Shown piece by piece: positions 19,004 through 34,000 of a DNA stretch of 64,000 nt. The position numbers and the translations under genes were made by a program. Below the pieces are notes generated by a model that was not told where the DNA came from, made no database searches, and was given only the letters and a program-made list of their open reading frames with translations. The stretch is from the NCBI GenBank assembly GCA_013407085.1, contig JACCGJ010013492.1, positions 1 through 64,000 of the forward strand, given 5' to 3'. Position 1 is the stretch's first letter. Each line of letters begins with the position of its first letter. This DNA comes from Atriophallophorus winterbourni. Taxonomy: Eukaryota; Platyhelminthes; Trematoda; Plagiorchiida; Microphallidae.

Positions 19004-22000
19004 CTAAAAGAGACAACAATTCAGTAAAATCCTATATATATATTTATATGACTTTATGCATAATTGAAATATGTTTCCAAATTCAGTTCCTATAAATAAT
19101 TACTCGATGACCTAAAGATGTAGCCTAAAAGATCTACGATGAGTTATAATATAGTATAAACAATAATCAATCGTAGTCTTAAATTATATCCAGGCATGCT
19201 GATATGATATCCAGTCACGGTTCCATCTGGATTCAGCGGAAAAGTTCTTGGTAAGACCCATGTAATAGGCTATTACTGGTACTGCTTTATTAAACTTATA
19301 GTTTGGAAGCAAAATGTAGCATTTGAAAAAAGGTGCCATGATGCGTTTACACAGGATCAACCATTCATTGTATATACAATCACTGCATAACAACAACAAT
19401 TTTTAATCATACGGAAACAGGCATGTATTGAATGAGTTTTTCAAAAAAGAACTCTGATGGGAATGCGATATGTTGTGGGGTATTGTGTGTTTAGTCGTGA
19501 CTTGTTACAGTGGATCAGACGGTAAGAACAGCTTTTCATTGTTAACTATTATTCCTGGCGATGGAGGGATTTAATCCTATTCTAGACATAAACACATACA
19601 CTTAACATAAAAACATAGACTGTTTCATCTTCAATAACTAAATATCGCAAACTAAAAGCCCAGTTAGTTTAAAATTAAATGAAAAAGTACAATAAGGAGA
19701 TAGCTAGTCGGATGTAGACCAACATTGTCTATTTAGCCGCCTGATAAGATTTCAAATTTCCTGCTGTATGTGTGAACAAATTTCGTATCAAGTTGCGATA
19801 TTGAATGCCACATAAATTCTTTCGTTTAGTCGTTTGTTTTCACTCTTTTATTTATGCCGTAATCCTGTGTTTCTCTGAAGCATTTGTTTCAACCTCAAAT
19901 ATTTGAATCAATTAATACTGTAAAAGGTAATTTGTAAGCGCTGATAATGCGGATTGCCAAGCTGGGCACAGACAATTTTCCGGACCTTAGCTCTTCAGTC
20001 ATTCATCTACTCGTTGTGCAAGAAATGAAGCTCTCATACTTTGATAACGTTCTGATTTTGGATGTGTCGCTATACTGTTTCCGCATACAATAGTAAATTT
20101 GATTGTCTCCGCAAATAAATTACGTAGCATACTTCAGGGAATTTAGGAAAGTTTATTCACGCCACGCCTATTCGATATTAGTAAATATATTGCAATATTT
20201 AATGGACTGAAGAAAAATTGAAATATTTGAAAAACAGTCATATTTCTAATTGTGTTTGCGCATTTCAATGAAATTTCAGTATCTAAATCCTGCTTGAAAA
20301 AAACAGTCGATGTCAATCAAAATTGGATAGAAATTCAAATAAAAACCTGGTCACAGTAATGTGGTACAATTTACTATGCATTGAATAAGGAAAACTTAAT
20401 AGAAAAACCAGTTTATTGATAGTATAATTGGAAGTCTAAGATGCACTTTATCTTGAATCATGTTTGACAGAAGAATGTATGATTTACCAATGCTGTTGAA
20501 GCCATCACAAACGAGTAATTCGCACAAACTTCACGTCTAATCTCCGGCTCGAGTTTCATATTACCATTTTTGTCATTAAATGTACATCTTACGTCATTGT
20601 AGATAGGTTCAATTTTATTGACATAAAACCAAAACCGTGGGTCTTGAAAAACAAACTAATTGATCCATGACATGATAGTGACGATTTAATTGAACCTTGT
20701 AGCTTACTGAACTTCCTTATGAGTGTTGGAGTGTTTGCTTAAACTTGTATGTTGTCAAGCGGAGTGATGAGAAAAGCTTTTTATGATGCATGACAGTGAA
20801 AGGCGCAAGGAAGCTGCCATGCTGATGTCGCTCTACTTGTTCACGAAACTTGTTTGAATGCATGTTCCATTCGAGATGTAGGCACTTCTTCCCAGTTTGT
20901 TTGTGATTACTCTTCTATAGAATCCGTAACTATTTAAGTCCCACCCTTCCTCATCTTTTAGAATTTTACTTTTTAATGGTTGTATGGCAGTTTAGCATTC
21001 GGTACGTGCGACCGGTGTAATGCTGTCTATGATGACGATGATTATGAAATTTTCAGACATGAACGTTTCATTGAGGTTTGTTCTATATCTAAACGTTTAC
21101 CTTCAAGTTAATGAAAATATCATACGCCATAAAGATATTATGAGATGCAAGCACAGCAGTATGTTTAAACCAGAACTGCACGCTCAATTGCACATCATTT
21201 TCAAAACTCGACGTTTAGCGCGCCTGTCATGCATTTTACTCGAGTTTATATCAGACCCAAAATCAAATAATTTATAACAAGGTAAGACTCACCAGCTAAA
21301 TCCTACCGTTTGCACCATCGCCCCGCTAAATATAGGACCTGGAAATAAAAAGAAGTAATATGAAATAAAATGTCTTATGGAAGTTCCGGCATCGAGAAGA
21401 AGATATAATTTGCGAAGATAGTTTGTGATGAATTGGTTAGAGCAGGTTTTTGGTAACGTTTCGCTTCTGAACAATGAAGCTTCGTCAGACCAAGGGTGTT
21501 GGTACTAACAGTGTTCACGTTTAAATGACATTTTCTTGACCAATCCTGAGTTCAATAAATTAAACAGGCGAGATCAAGACAATTGATCACACTCTAAATA
21601 CTGTGTTCATCCCCAAAATTGTTTATTTTGTGTGCAGGTGCGAACAGCGTTTTCTGCACATTGCTTACGTAATCCATATGCACATTAGATGTTATCCATG
21701 TTAATTCTTATCCGTTGCAGAACGGAACGCCGGATTGTTAAGATATCCGCCACATTCACCTTGTTCACCGCATTCGCCCCAGCATTTGTTATTTCAACAT
21801 CCTCATCGTGAAGTCTTTCCCTATAAGTGGAGTGTAATCGATGGGGATGTGAGCAACACATTACTTTGGTCTTTCCCTATAAGTTTTCACACGCCGTCTT
21901 ATCACTTCCACGTTATCAAGATCTACGCTAACACTTGTTTAGCTAGGGTAGAATCCTGAATCAATGATTGATAATAACTGGGATTGCGGGGTTGCTTTCC

Positions 22001-25000
22001 TACTCGTTTCCTATTTTCGTTTGCACTAGTGCAAAGTTCTCTAGACGTTTGCCCAGTGTAAACACCCGCGCAACCCTTGCATTCGTTTTTTCAGATGCAG
22101 TTGGTCGCACAACCTACATGTGTTTTATCTTTGAGATGCATCAACACGGAGCGGAGCGTTCTACTTCTCTCATATGTTACTCTAATACCTGCGTTATTCA
22201 AGATTCAACTTACTTCTTCGGAGTCACTTTTGACATACGGTTGAGATACCGTAGTTCGACAAACGTATTCCGTTTTCAGATGTTCAACTCGGTTCAATTG
22301 TCTATCTTATAGAAATCAGGATTGGTCAATAAAATGCCATTTAAACCTGAACACTGTCGTACCAACACCCTTGGTCTGACGTAGCTTCTGAGTTCAGAAG
22401 CGAAATGTTACCAAAAACCTGCTCTAACCGATTCATTGCAAACTATCTTTTCATGATTATGGATTCACGATCGTTTTTGAATATTTTCAAATAAGATATA
22501 AACTGTATTAAGGAATTCCGACGTTATTGCAAGGACAATCGTTTAAAACGTCACACTAATCTCCTTAACTTTTTGCAATAACTATAAGTAAATAAATCCG
22601 GTTCCTCGTAGAGTTTAAAGTTAACAGCGAAATAATTATTGAGATGTACTACATAAGTGTTTATTTACGATGCGAATTCATTCAAAACTGCCTGCATACC
22701 GATAGCGAAACCAAGGCAGAACGCCACGTCCGCGATCGCATAGACTGTTCCGTAAACACCAACGTGACGCAAATCCACCAAGTATCCCATTATGGGCATC
22801 ATGGAAGAATCCACCATGCCTGAGGAATGAAGTAAGAATAAGTAAATAGATTAATTCGTTCAAACAATTTTTCAGCGAATAAAATCAATTCAGCATGAAG
22901 GCGTCACATTTATTTATTAGATAGAAATGTCTTAAAAACCTCTTTTTTAGAATTAGTTTATTTATTCCTTGTTATCAATTATTTGTCAGAAATTATTATC
23001 GTTGTTTCAGTCATATCTCAATTACATGTGCTTGATACAAGCGCTAGACGTCTTCTTTGAGAGGAATACATATTCTCCCATTGACACAAGATTTCCATCC
23101 AAGTAAAACTCATGAAGATTGAAGGAATCATTTCATCGAATCGACTATCGCTTCAAAATCGATGCCCAGATTGTCATAAAAACATGTGGGTGACACGATT
23201 AGTTGGAATCCAACTACCTGTTCCAGATTCCAACGCAAGTAATTAGTCTCGTTACACGAATATCAATTTAGGCATCAATTGACTGGAACAACTGTGGAGG
23301 GCCGAAGTGCATTCGCAATGTGTGCTAATTACGAGCTTTCGAATGATATGCAGAACTCTACCCTCCGAGACAACACAAGAGGAGGAATCGCCGAAAGACC
23401 GCCGACGACATTTATGAACCCGTAATAATTTGAGTTTCGTAGGGATTGTGTTCAAATGGTTTGAGCGACATCTTCAAAAGCATAGGAAGATGAAGAACGT
23501 CAGCCACAATCAAACGATATGCACTTCATCAAGGTCGGTCAAACGAGCTCTGCGTGGCGATGCGGTACACGTAACGGTTGGCACAAACTGGATTGACAAA
23601 TCAGATCGAAGCGACAACCGGCACCAACACGCTTCAGGACAGTGTTGTGGATACTTGGTTTGCCTATATAAGATAGGTGTGTGTTTTGTTGTACGTAATA
23701 AACGCGTTTGAGCAATTGGTTTTCTTTTTTGTTCTGAGAGCCGTAGGTGAACGCGTTGGACAGGTTAGCCTCAGGGATGAATCAGGTGCAATGTTCAAGT
23801 GTTTGTCAAACGTGGTGGATAAAGTGGTTATTGTTGAACGGATGATGGAGATATTGCAATAAGTAACCACATATTCGCCAGCTGCCATTTGTTGGCCTGA
23901 AATGATATGACGCAATCATTTCCGGCTCACTTCAGCCGCTACACTACTGTGGAATAATCGCCAGAGTTCAAAAACAATTGACCCAATAATTTCTGGTTGC
24001 GTGGCCCCGGACAGCGTTGTTGTGCTATTGACGAGTTTAATTGCGTATCATGAATTGTCCGAAAACGGACTGATTACAAACAATTGGACGAGTATTTTGG
24101 ACCAATAGGAAAATGTTTTATAATAAACAGTTGACCTCATGATGTAATATAACTAGATGAAGAAACGCATTAAAAGCAACGAGAGCTCAGTGAACACCAT
24201 TTGAACACCAATTTCATGTTCATGTATTGGTTCAATGGCTTGCGTACACACCCAACTGGGCGACATGGTCAGATATAATATCGGAAAAGAAAGTCGCATT
24301 AATTCATTTATTGACTGTGACTACATTAAAATGTGAAGTAATTGGCGCGTTTTTACACCATATTGAAATAAGACTGAGAAATCGTATCATACTCTCTACC
24401 TATTCTGATGAATTAACATAAATCTTCAGTATTGTAATCACCCGTTATCTTAAATATTCGTAATAAGTGGTTCACTACAAATGTTTTACTAACGAAACAA
24501 AACTAGAAAAATGTATTGCGGTGCTCACATCTCCCTCACATTCACACCACTACCGGTTTCTGGTTGTTTGCTGTCATCAGGTGGAGACAGTAAGATTAGG
24601 TTTAGTGAGCCTTGAAACAGTGGATAAGTGGTGAACAAAGTTAAACTTGTATGCCACTATTGAAAAAGGTTCTCACGTATGAACCATGATATTCAATGCG
24701 ATTCTTCGTCAAGCACTCAAGGCGAAAATAAACGACCAATATATTTTGATGTTCACATCCCCATCCCTTACAAACCACTACCGAATTCTGGCTGTTTGCC
24801 GTCATCAGGTGGAGACAGTAAGATCAGCATCAGTGACCATTGAAACAGTGAAAAAATATTGCGAGCCCAAAACCATGACCACCCATTCACTTTTTTCGCG
24901 AATCAAGCATGAATTGTATATTGAGCAGTTGTTTATCTCGGATCTTACTGACTTCGAACGGTAAATATGATGTGGTTTCATCCATCGAGCAGGCTACAAA

Positions 25001-28000
25001 GCGATCGCAATAAATTTTCGGTCTTCTATCACCACTCATATTCCTCTTCCTTATGATGACGTTTTAGTGATATTAAGATTGAAATTGTGAATTATTGCTT
25101 GTAAATAGTGTGATTGCAAAAAAACATGTGTTATTTTGATGCTCGTCAAACCCTTTCGTATCTGGTTAAGTTTCTCTATTTATTTCAGTATTCTTACACT
25201 TACCAGCACATACGGTGGCCTGTAATATCATATTTTCACAGGAAATTATCACAAAATTTGTGAAATGAATTGAAGAAAAAATTAACTTACCAATAGCGAA
25301 ACCCAAACCAAACATTGGTAATATTAAATGTTCCATAATTGTCGAGAATGGTATCTGAAATTAGTAGTCAAAGTAAAGCGTTGTCACACTGTGAGAAACA
25401 GTAAAATTTTCAATCTTTTATGAATAATCAATACGAAAAGAATACAAATAAATTTTAATAGTAAAATTCACAGTTAATTAAGAAAGCATGAAAGATATTT
25501 TTGCTAATCTTAGTGAAAAAATAGCTATGTGAAACGTCTGACGTAAGACTACAATGTAGTAAGAATATATTTACATAGATTCTAATGATCAGTGCGTTGA
25601 TCCATTTGTGAAAATTATCAACACAATGTTGCTCCCGAGCAACTGTTAGATATGTGTGACACAGTGTATCTAATTAAACCGACCACTCCACTACTGCAGT
25701 CCGGTCGTTTACTGTCATCAGGTGTAGAATGTAATATTAGCGGAAACAGTTGTTCTCGGTGAACAATAATTTATGCATTGAAGACACTGTCAATATGGAA
25801 AGTTTCAAGTGAGTGACTGATTCACGGGAAATCAGAGAAAATCAATTAAATCTAAGGAACTGAACAGTTTTAAAAGTGTGTACATCTCCTGAAATCACTA
25901 ACGGTTTAAAACAGCTAGAAAATGTAAGATTAAATTCAACGTGCTTTGTAACATTTGAATTATGATAACGTTAAATAGCGAATATGTAGATGATACTGTT
26001 TACATCGACTATTTAGGTTTGTTTCAACCCTTGTTGCATTTTTCCTGTATATTATTTTCATTGTCCAGACAGTATTACTTGGAAATCAGAAAGTAACAAT
26101 ACTGTGATTCAGCTTATCATCGTTGTTCTGCTGCCATTTTTCTCCTTCTATTTGACAGTTTTTGCACCAGGTAACAGCATTTGCTTCACTATAGCCTGAA
26201 TAACCTTTTACCGCCAATCATCCAGTTGAAATGTAGATCTTTCTATATCATGAGTCGAGACCTGCATGTTTCAGACAACCACTTTTCAATTACTTATCTG
26301 GCCAATGTCTCTTATCGAGCAGGTGCTTATCTCCGGTGTTCATATCACGGATACTTATGTGGTAATATGATGTCACCTATTGGGTAGGGTGCAAGGCTGT
26401 CACACGTATTTTTACAACTTTTGTTAGAACCGCTTGTTATGGTCGTATGGTGGAGATATGTAGTGAGATAATTTCCTGAAAGTTGTAAATATTTCGGCGG
26501 TACAAACACCAACAAAAAACACTCTAGCCCGTTTCTTCTTCTAGCCCATTTCTTCTCCACTGTCTTCAGCCCAAGAAACACCGTTACCTGCCCCCAAACT
26601 CCCGCAATATCACCAGAAAATGTTTTACAACTAACTATTACCTCGGAGAGTGTCCTCCGCACATTGCTAAAACTCAACACGAGAAAATCTCCCGGAGCTG
26701 GCTAAATTACCCCGCTGATACTTAAAACTGTGCTTATAATTTGTGTACGCCTCTCACCTACTCAACTTACCTCTCTTTAACCCAAAGTTTCGTTTCCTGT
26801 GATTGGAAGAATGGCATAATTACCCCCAGCCACAAAGGAGGAAACCGTTCCGAAGTATCCAACTATCGACCAGTAACACTACTACCGGTGATCTCTAAAG
26901 TGATGAAGCGCTTCGTAGCAAACAGCGTCACAAAACATCTAGAAGTCAATTGCTTGCTCGCAGTCGAACAACACGGCTTCAGAAAAATACACTCTTGCCT
27001 TTCAAACCTTCTGCTCGCCCTCGATGACTGGACACAAGCTGTAAACAAAGGTCTCATAGTACACGCTTGTTATCTTGATATGTCAAAATCATTCGATCGT
27101 GTCAACCATAGTCAGTTACTAAAAAAGATGGAGCTATGTGGAATCAAGGGTTCATTACTAGCCTGGCTTAAGGACTATATTCGCGACCGTGTCATTCGAG
27201 TAAGGGTTGATGGTGCTTTGTCACGACCTATTGCAGTAACATGTGGGGTGCCGCAAGGATCAGTGCTTGGATCAATTCTTTTCCTGATGTATGTCAACGA
27301 CTTACCTAAACTTGTTCGCTGCAAAATCTTGTTATTTGCGGATGACATCAAGCTGTGGACACAAGTACGCATAACTGAGGATTGCAGACAGTTTCAGCTG
27401 GACCTCAATGCCTTACAATACTGGTCAGTTAGAAATGAAATACCCTTCAAAGTTAGAAAATGCAAGGTATTGACTGTTGGAAGACATTTTGAGTTCTCTT
27501 ACACCCTTGGTTCCCATATTCTTGAATGCACTGACAAGGAGAAGGACATGGGTGTGTGTGTGTGCAGCACTTTGAAACCGTCACATAACGTCACGGCTGT
27601 CAATGAAAAGACGTCACGAGTACTGCTTCTGATAAAACGCGTGTTTGGGAGTTTCACTAAGCAAACCGTTCATCGAATAATTAATACGTACTTGAGGCTA
27701 ACTATGGAGTATGCGATTCAGGCTTGGTCAACATGGCTATAGAAGGACATCAGCCTCTTGCAGAGAATATATCATCGGACCACCAAGCTTGTACGCGGTT
27801 TAAAGCACAAGCAATACGAAGATCGTATTACAAGTCTCAATATATTCGACTCTCGCTACCGCCGTCTAAGAGTTGATTTGATTCTTGTGTTCATTATACT
27901 GCATACCCCCAACCATCCCCTAAATAAACTATTCACACGACTACCACCCAGAACCAGCCGGAGTCACGACTATACAGTACTTATTCCCGACTCGAGACTA

Positions 28001-31000
28001 AACTGTCGAAGGATTTTTTATTTTTTACGTGTATGCTTTACCTGGAACGCCCTACCATGTAATATTGCACATTCACCCAACTTGGATATATTCAAATCGA
28101 ATTTGGACAATTTCATGTCGATCAATCCAAACATTGAACCTATATTTTACACCATGAAAGCTTTGAACTTTGAAAACGGTTTCTTTCCAATTGATTTTTA
28201 CCTGATTCCGGAACTGCTCAGTAAGCAGAAAAATCCCATTTTATTACCTATTTTATTCTTGATTCCCATATTATTCTGTGGTTTTTGTTAAGCTATATGC
28301 TTTTTAGACCATTAAAATTAAATTGAATTGAATATCCGCTGTGCCGCTTTCTATGTAAAGATGGACCTCCTGGACTACCGTATCCATAAAGCACATCATG
28401 AGAGTGCAGCCTCTTGATCAGCCTTGCTCAAACTTTATTTTTCTACATAATTTTTCGGTTATCATTTTGAATTTAAATTGTGTAACATGTTCCTACGTAA
28501 ACATAGTATCTTTTAGTCAGTGCACACTTACATTGTCATACACTGTTTTATATATTGAAAGTGGATTTTTGACGCATCGGCTGAAAAAACTTTAGTTTAA
28601 AACATCGTACATGCTGAAATTCCGTTAATTTTCATCAAAATGTTTCGTGTCTCTGACAAGTCAAACATAAGCTATTTCAGTAGTGTTGCTCACATCCCCA
28701 TCCCTTACACACCACTACTGGTTTCTGGCTGTTTGCCGTCGTCAGGTGGAGACAGTAAGATCAGGTTCAGTGAGCCTTGAAACAGTGGTAGAGTGGTAAA
28801 CAAAGTTATGCTTGTATGCCACTGTTATATAGGGTTCGTACAACGAACCACGATGTTCAGACACAGAAGCACAAAGTGATTCTTGGTCAAAGCACTCAAA
28901 GCGCTTATGGATGACCAAAGTAATGTGTTGCTCACATCATCATCCCTTACACACTACTACAGATTTCTGGATGTTTGCTGTTTGCGAATTTCTTTTATAC
29001 ACCACCTTTGACGTGCAATTTCGCTGTGACAGATGAGTTTTAAGTGAAGACTATTAACCATTGCTTTTAGATTTGGATTTTCTCTAATTCTGGGAAACAC
29101 ACATGATTAACGAATTAATAAACCGACCAAATAATTTAAGTTTACTAGGAATGACTTACCGCGATCAGGCAAACACCACACAAAACCATTCCTAATCCAG
29201 CACTGAGGCCTCGACCAATTTTGTGTGCCAACGGTCCGAATATATTGGTCCCGATTAGATAAGAAATACTACAAGGCAAGAAAGCAACTCCTTGCTGCCA
29301 GCCTTGAGCACGCATCTTCTCCCACATCCATAGGGGGAGAGCTGGCTCAAGCATAGCGATGCCCATATTTCCGAAAGTGATGGAACCTGATCAAGGGAAT
29401 AAACAAATAAGTCATTTGTATTCGAAATTCCTAAATAAATGTAAGGCTGGATGAAAAAATTCATTTAAATTATGGCGGAAATACAACAATAAACGATTTG
29501 TTTGAACGCATTAAATAAAATACCAGCACAACACAGCAATCTGCTAAATGAATGAATCAATGAATGATTATTTACTTTAGTGGGAGATTATTTGAAGCAA
29601 GTGAATAACGATAAAAATCCATTTTACTCCCAGCATATAATAAGCACAATTCACTCAATTCACAATTCACCCGGCGAGTTGGGAAGAACTTGCTCTTGAC
29701 CGCTCACATTGGAAGCATTGTGTGAAGCGTCGTCTACAAGGGGAGGAGCCGATACAGCTCTTGGCTGCTGAACGCAGATCACGCCGCCGGCGTACAACTG
29801 TCGCCCCACAACCGAGTTCTGACTATCGTTGCAAGCGCTGCGGGAGAGATTGCTCCTCCCGAATCAGACTGTTTAGTCATTCAAAAAGCTGTAAAACATG
29901 AAAATTCATGCGATCGTGATGTACATCCATGATCGACATCGACCGAAGGAGGCAAACTCATAGCTATTTTAGCATCACCGCTATTTAGGTCTGAACGATT
30001 ACTCAGATAGAATATAGGCTTGAAGTTTCTTACATAATTGAAATATATTAGTTTAGTCTATCATTTGGTTAAATAAAGCTCCACCGATCCCTAATCCTTA
30101 GTACAGAATGAGCCTAGGACCTGAAACCCAAACGCTTTTAATTTATCTTTATACTGTGAATTAACTGTTGTTTATTCTCGTGTGCCGCCTTGTGTATACA
30201 AGGTAAAGTCAAGTGAATAAAGTTGATAGAATTGAAGCATTCTAGCAATCGGTGCAATTATTTAACTTGATGTTTCAAGACCCTATTATTTTGGAGCGAC
30301 AACTTGCGCATTTTCTGTCTTTTTTCATTTTTTACCCCTGAAAAGCTCTTATCGGTTTGTGAGGATGTTGCGCACTGCTTAATTTGATCAGGTTCCGCTC
30401 AATATTTTTTTGTTATTCAAAACATTCCGAGTAACGACATCTTTGAACAATGAGCAGATTGAGAACATCATTAACTATTAATAACTATTCGATCAGTCAA
30501 GGTCAATTAATAGTGCCCAAAGTGGTGAGGGCACTAATGGGAGCGATCATCACGAAATCAACTTGTAATTAAGATTAAACCGATAAGTGATACAGACAAG
30601 TTATGAGCATTGTTCTGGTAACAAGATTTGCTTGTATCAGAGAGTCGTGTTTTATTATATTTCATGTGCGTAATGCGAGCTCGACTAATTGGCGTTCTCT
30701 CATGTTGTGTCGGGAGTGGGGTGTTCTGCATAATGTCCAAGAGCCTATGGGTGGCACTCTTCTTGGTGCTCTCTGTCCTTTAGAATTGAACCAGACATTT
30801 CGATCATCTTACATTCAATTTTGTGGAAAATTCAGATAATGTCCCAATAGTACCAGTATAATATATATTCTGTATAATGTCGCTCATCTTCCTAGCACTT
30901 ACATTTCATGGCCGTTTCTGGTTGTTTGCATTCATCAGATGGAGACAGTGGATTTTGATTTAATAAGCATTCTGTGTGTTATTAGTTAATTAAATTTTCA

Positions 31001-34000
31001 TTAAAGAATAACGATGCTTCCATTCCCAAAATGATTATCGAGTATACGCTAATACGAATGACAGGTCAACGAATACTAACCCGCGGCGATCAAAATGTAG
31101 GGGTCTTTCAACAGCCGCCATAAAGAGCTTCCTTTTTCAGCTTCCGGGCGAACCGCAGGTTTTAGAGCAACCAGCTGAAGAACTAAAAACGGCCGTATAG
31201 AAATTATTAGATTTCATTCAAAGCAAAACAATTCATACAGTTTCAATTTGAATAGAGGACACGAATATACCTGGAATAAATCTTGTATGAACGGAGTTTT
31301 AAACTTATTGTCTGAACGTGGTGATAGACCTTAAAATTCGTTTAACTTACGTCCATCAAGAAGAGCAAGCGTTGCCAAGATGAGAAATGGGGCTTCCTTG
31401 TTCAAGAATTGATAACTTATCCCTCCGAATGGTGGTCCAACTGACAGAAAAAGAAAAATTATGTTCACTCGATTACAATGAATTGGTTGGAGCAGAAGTT
31501 TAATAACGTTTCGGTTCCCCGAGAGTTCACGTCAACGCCAATTCAACCGAGTTAAACATCCACAACCAAAATCGGAAAACGTTTGGCGAACTACGGTCTC
31601 TCTACCGTATACCCAGAGCACCTCTCAATGAATATATAGAATAACGCAAGAGTAAATTGCACGAAAGATATAACGCTCCGCTCCGTTTTAATACATCTTA
31701 AAGATAAAAATCTTTTATCTCGTGCGAAGAAGTGTATCTAAAAAATCAAGTCTAATGGCATCATAGGTGTTTACAGTGAGAAAACGGCTGGAGAACTTAG
31801 CACCAAGATAGATTAACATATAAAACGAATCAAAAGGAAAACTCGCAATTACAAATATTATCAATCACTGATGCAAAATTCTGCCAAAGCGGAACGCATT
31901 CCGGACATATGTCACAGCGCGGATCCTGTTGACGTAGGGGTTACAAAACGGAGTATGGTGCTTTATAGAAAAAGAATTCACAGTGAGGTGGTTGAGATAA
32001 CAAAGGCTGGTGAGAATGCGGTCAAGAAGATGGATGGATTGGTTATCTTCACAATCTGTTCTCCTTTACTGCAGCGTATAAAGATGAGAGTGTTTGAAAC
32101 CCAATATGTACACGGATTAGAAAAGCTTATCGGACAGTGGCAGTGTTCACACCTGCGCACAAATAGCAATTAATGGAATTCACCGCGTGTGGTCTAAAAT
32201 ATATTCAAATAACTTGCTTTTTTCGCTAAACTTTCAAAATAAGCTAAAAGTATACCACTGTTAGTAGGGTTCTTACAAAGAACCACGATGTTTAAATAAG
32301 GGGATCGGGTTTTGAGCACCTTGAGTGCTTGACCAAGAAACACCTAGTGATTCTGTATTTGAGCATCGATGTTCTTCGTAAGAACCCTATTTAACAGTCG
32401 CATACCTGTGATCACCACTGTACGACTGTTTCAAGGCTCACCGAACCTGATTTCACTGTCCCCATCTGATGACAGTAAACAGTTAGCAACCGGTAGTGGT
32501 GAGTAAGGGATTGGGGTGTACGCATCAAAATATAATAGGCTAAAAGTATGTTATTTAAACTACTGGCACGATGTCGTGGAACATTCCATGTGGCCACTCC
32601 CTGTAATTTCGAAAAATGTTGGCACGGCCATGTATGGCTTGTGCTGGATTTGCTCTCGCAGTTTGAAAATTGAGGAGACATGATTTAAGGTGTCTCTTGT
32701 TGGTGATGTGTCATTTTACTTCATACGTGATGGAAATTCATGTGAATGTGGATTCAACCCATCTCCACGTGTTTTGGCACATGTGAACGAACAGATCGTT
32801 CAACTGTTAACCAACAGTTCATACCATGATTACCGTTTCACCACTGTTTCAAGTCAAGCGGATGCTGATCCTAATGTCCCTTGACGATGATTGCTTTAGC
32901 TCAAAACGGATAGTGGTGTATATATAGTGTGAAATACATCTAAATACAAATTTATCGTTCAAGCGCATGGGTTTTATTCATTGATATATGCATGGGCACA
33001 TTAGATTAGACAGGTCGTGCCAACCACATCCAACAGTGGCTTACAAGTTTATACCTTGATTCCGTCATACTACTTTTGGATAAATGACGTATCACTCACC
33101 AAGTACTCCCATAGCCAATCCGCTTAGAGCCCAGCTGAATGCGTGGCTTCTTTCTTTATCATCCGTGTACACGGTAGCAAGCATCCCCATACCTGGATAA
33201 AAAATACGATGTCAAGTTTCAAGAATATAGATTTATGGTTAAAAAAGCAAAGGGCTCTACAATACCCAAGGATATATGTATAGAAGTTAAACAAATCTTT
33301 CTTTAATGTTTTTGTCCATGTTTCAAGGCGCAAAGTAATCCCAAAAAAATATATGGAGAGAGAAATTTCGATCGGAAGCTTGGACTCCGAGATTAAAAAA
33401 GGGATCCACTATTACTTGATAAAATATCCCATCGTGCAACCAAACTTGTTAGTGGTTTCCGGAAACGATTTCAAAAACGGAGACTCCCCACTCCCCTTCA
33501 AAGAAACCTTCGGAGTGATGTGATAGTAACATACAAAATATTAAATACCCCACATGATCCTTTAAAACATTTATTCGAATACCGTGAGTCACAACATACA
33601 CGCAGCCACTCAGCGGCACTGCATCCATCCTGTATCAACTGCCGCTGACATTTTTGTTCTGTACGTGTCTGTTTCCTTTGGATTGCCCTCCACCAAAATA
33701 TTGTCATCGCCCCCAGCGTCGAAACTTTCATTCGAAATTTGGACACCTATTTGTTGTAAAACGACTTAAGAACACCAGCGTATAGACTCATGGTAATTAT
33801 TCAACTGGACTACACTTGACATTACATGGTTATTTTTATTGCTTCTTCAAGAACAAATATTTACTATGATATAATAATTGTGAAGCTATGTGCTTTTTGT
33901 AACCATAAATTCTTGAATCTTGAATTATCATGAGCTTCACTGGAAAGCCAAAACCAACTTCAGCATTACTTTGCGTGATGTTTTGATCATTCAATGGATG

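Larger units (their letters stand above)
24515..24870 (-). repeat. Hammerhead repeat dimer, subfamily 2 (intron 9)
   Basis: Two direct units; the ribozyme cleavage triplets are 228 bp apart (24551 and 24779). The units share CTCACATC-CCC-type leaders, the hammerhead and TTGAAACAGTG. The array is in sense orientation relative to the transporter transcript. Confidence 0.65.
26480..28340 (+). mobile_element. CR1-like non-LTR element, 5'-truncated, RT nearly intact
   Basis: Inserted in intron 8, antisense to the transporter. It starts inside the region between endonuclease and RT ([20 protein letters not shown], frame broken), continues with a 333-codon RT frame (26741-27742) and a further frame (27758-28291), and ends with TTTTTAGACCATTAAAAT and TTGAATTGAAT tail repeats at 28300-28335. 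The same 3' end is seen at 45640, 58240 and 62440. Confidence 0.85.

Noticed and set aside
21460..21495. Hammerhead-like CTGACGA ... GAAGC-GAAAC on the minus strand in the Penelope-like inverted repeats
   Set aside because: The core and a stem II are suggestive, but no stem III or GUH cleavage triplet follows at the right distance, and the related copies at 22378 and 31500 do not keep the core.
31871..32173. 100-codon plus-strand frame in intron 5 of the transporter
   Set aside because: It follows Penelope-like debris, is antisense to the gene and has no recognised domain; probably repeat sequence or chance.
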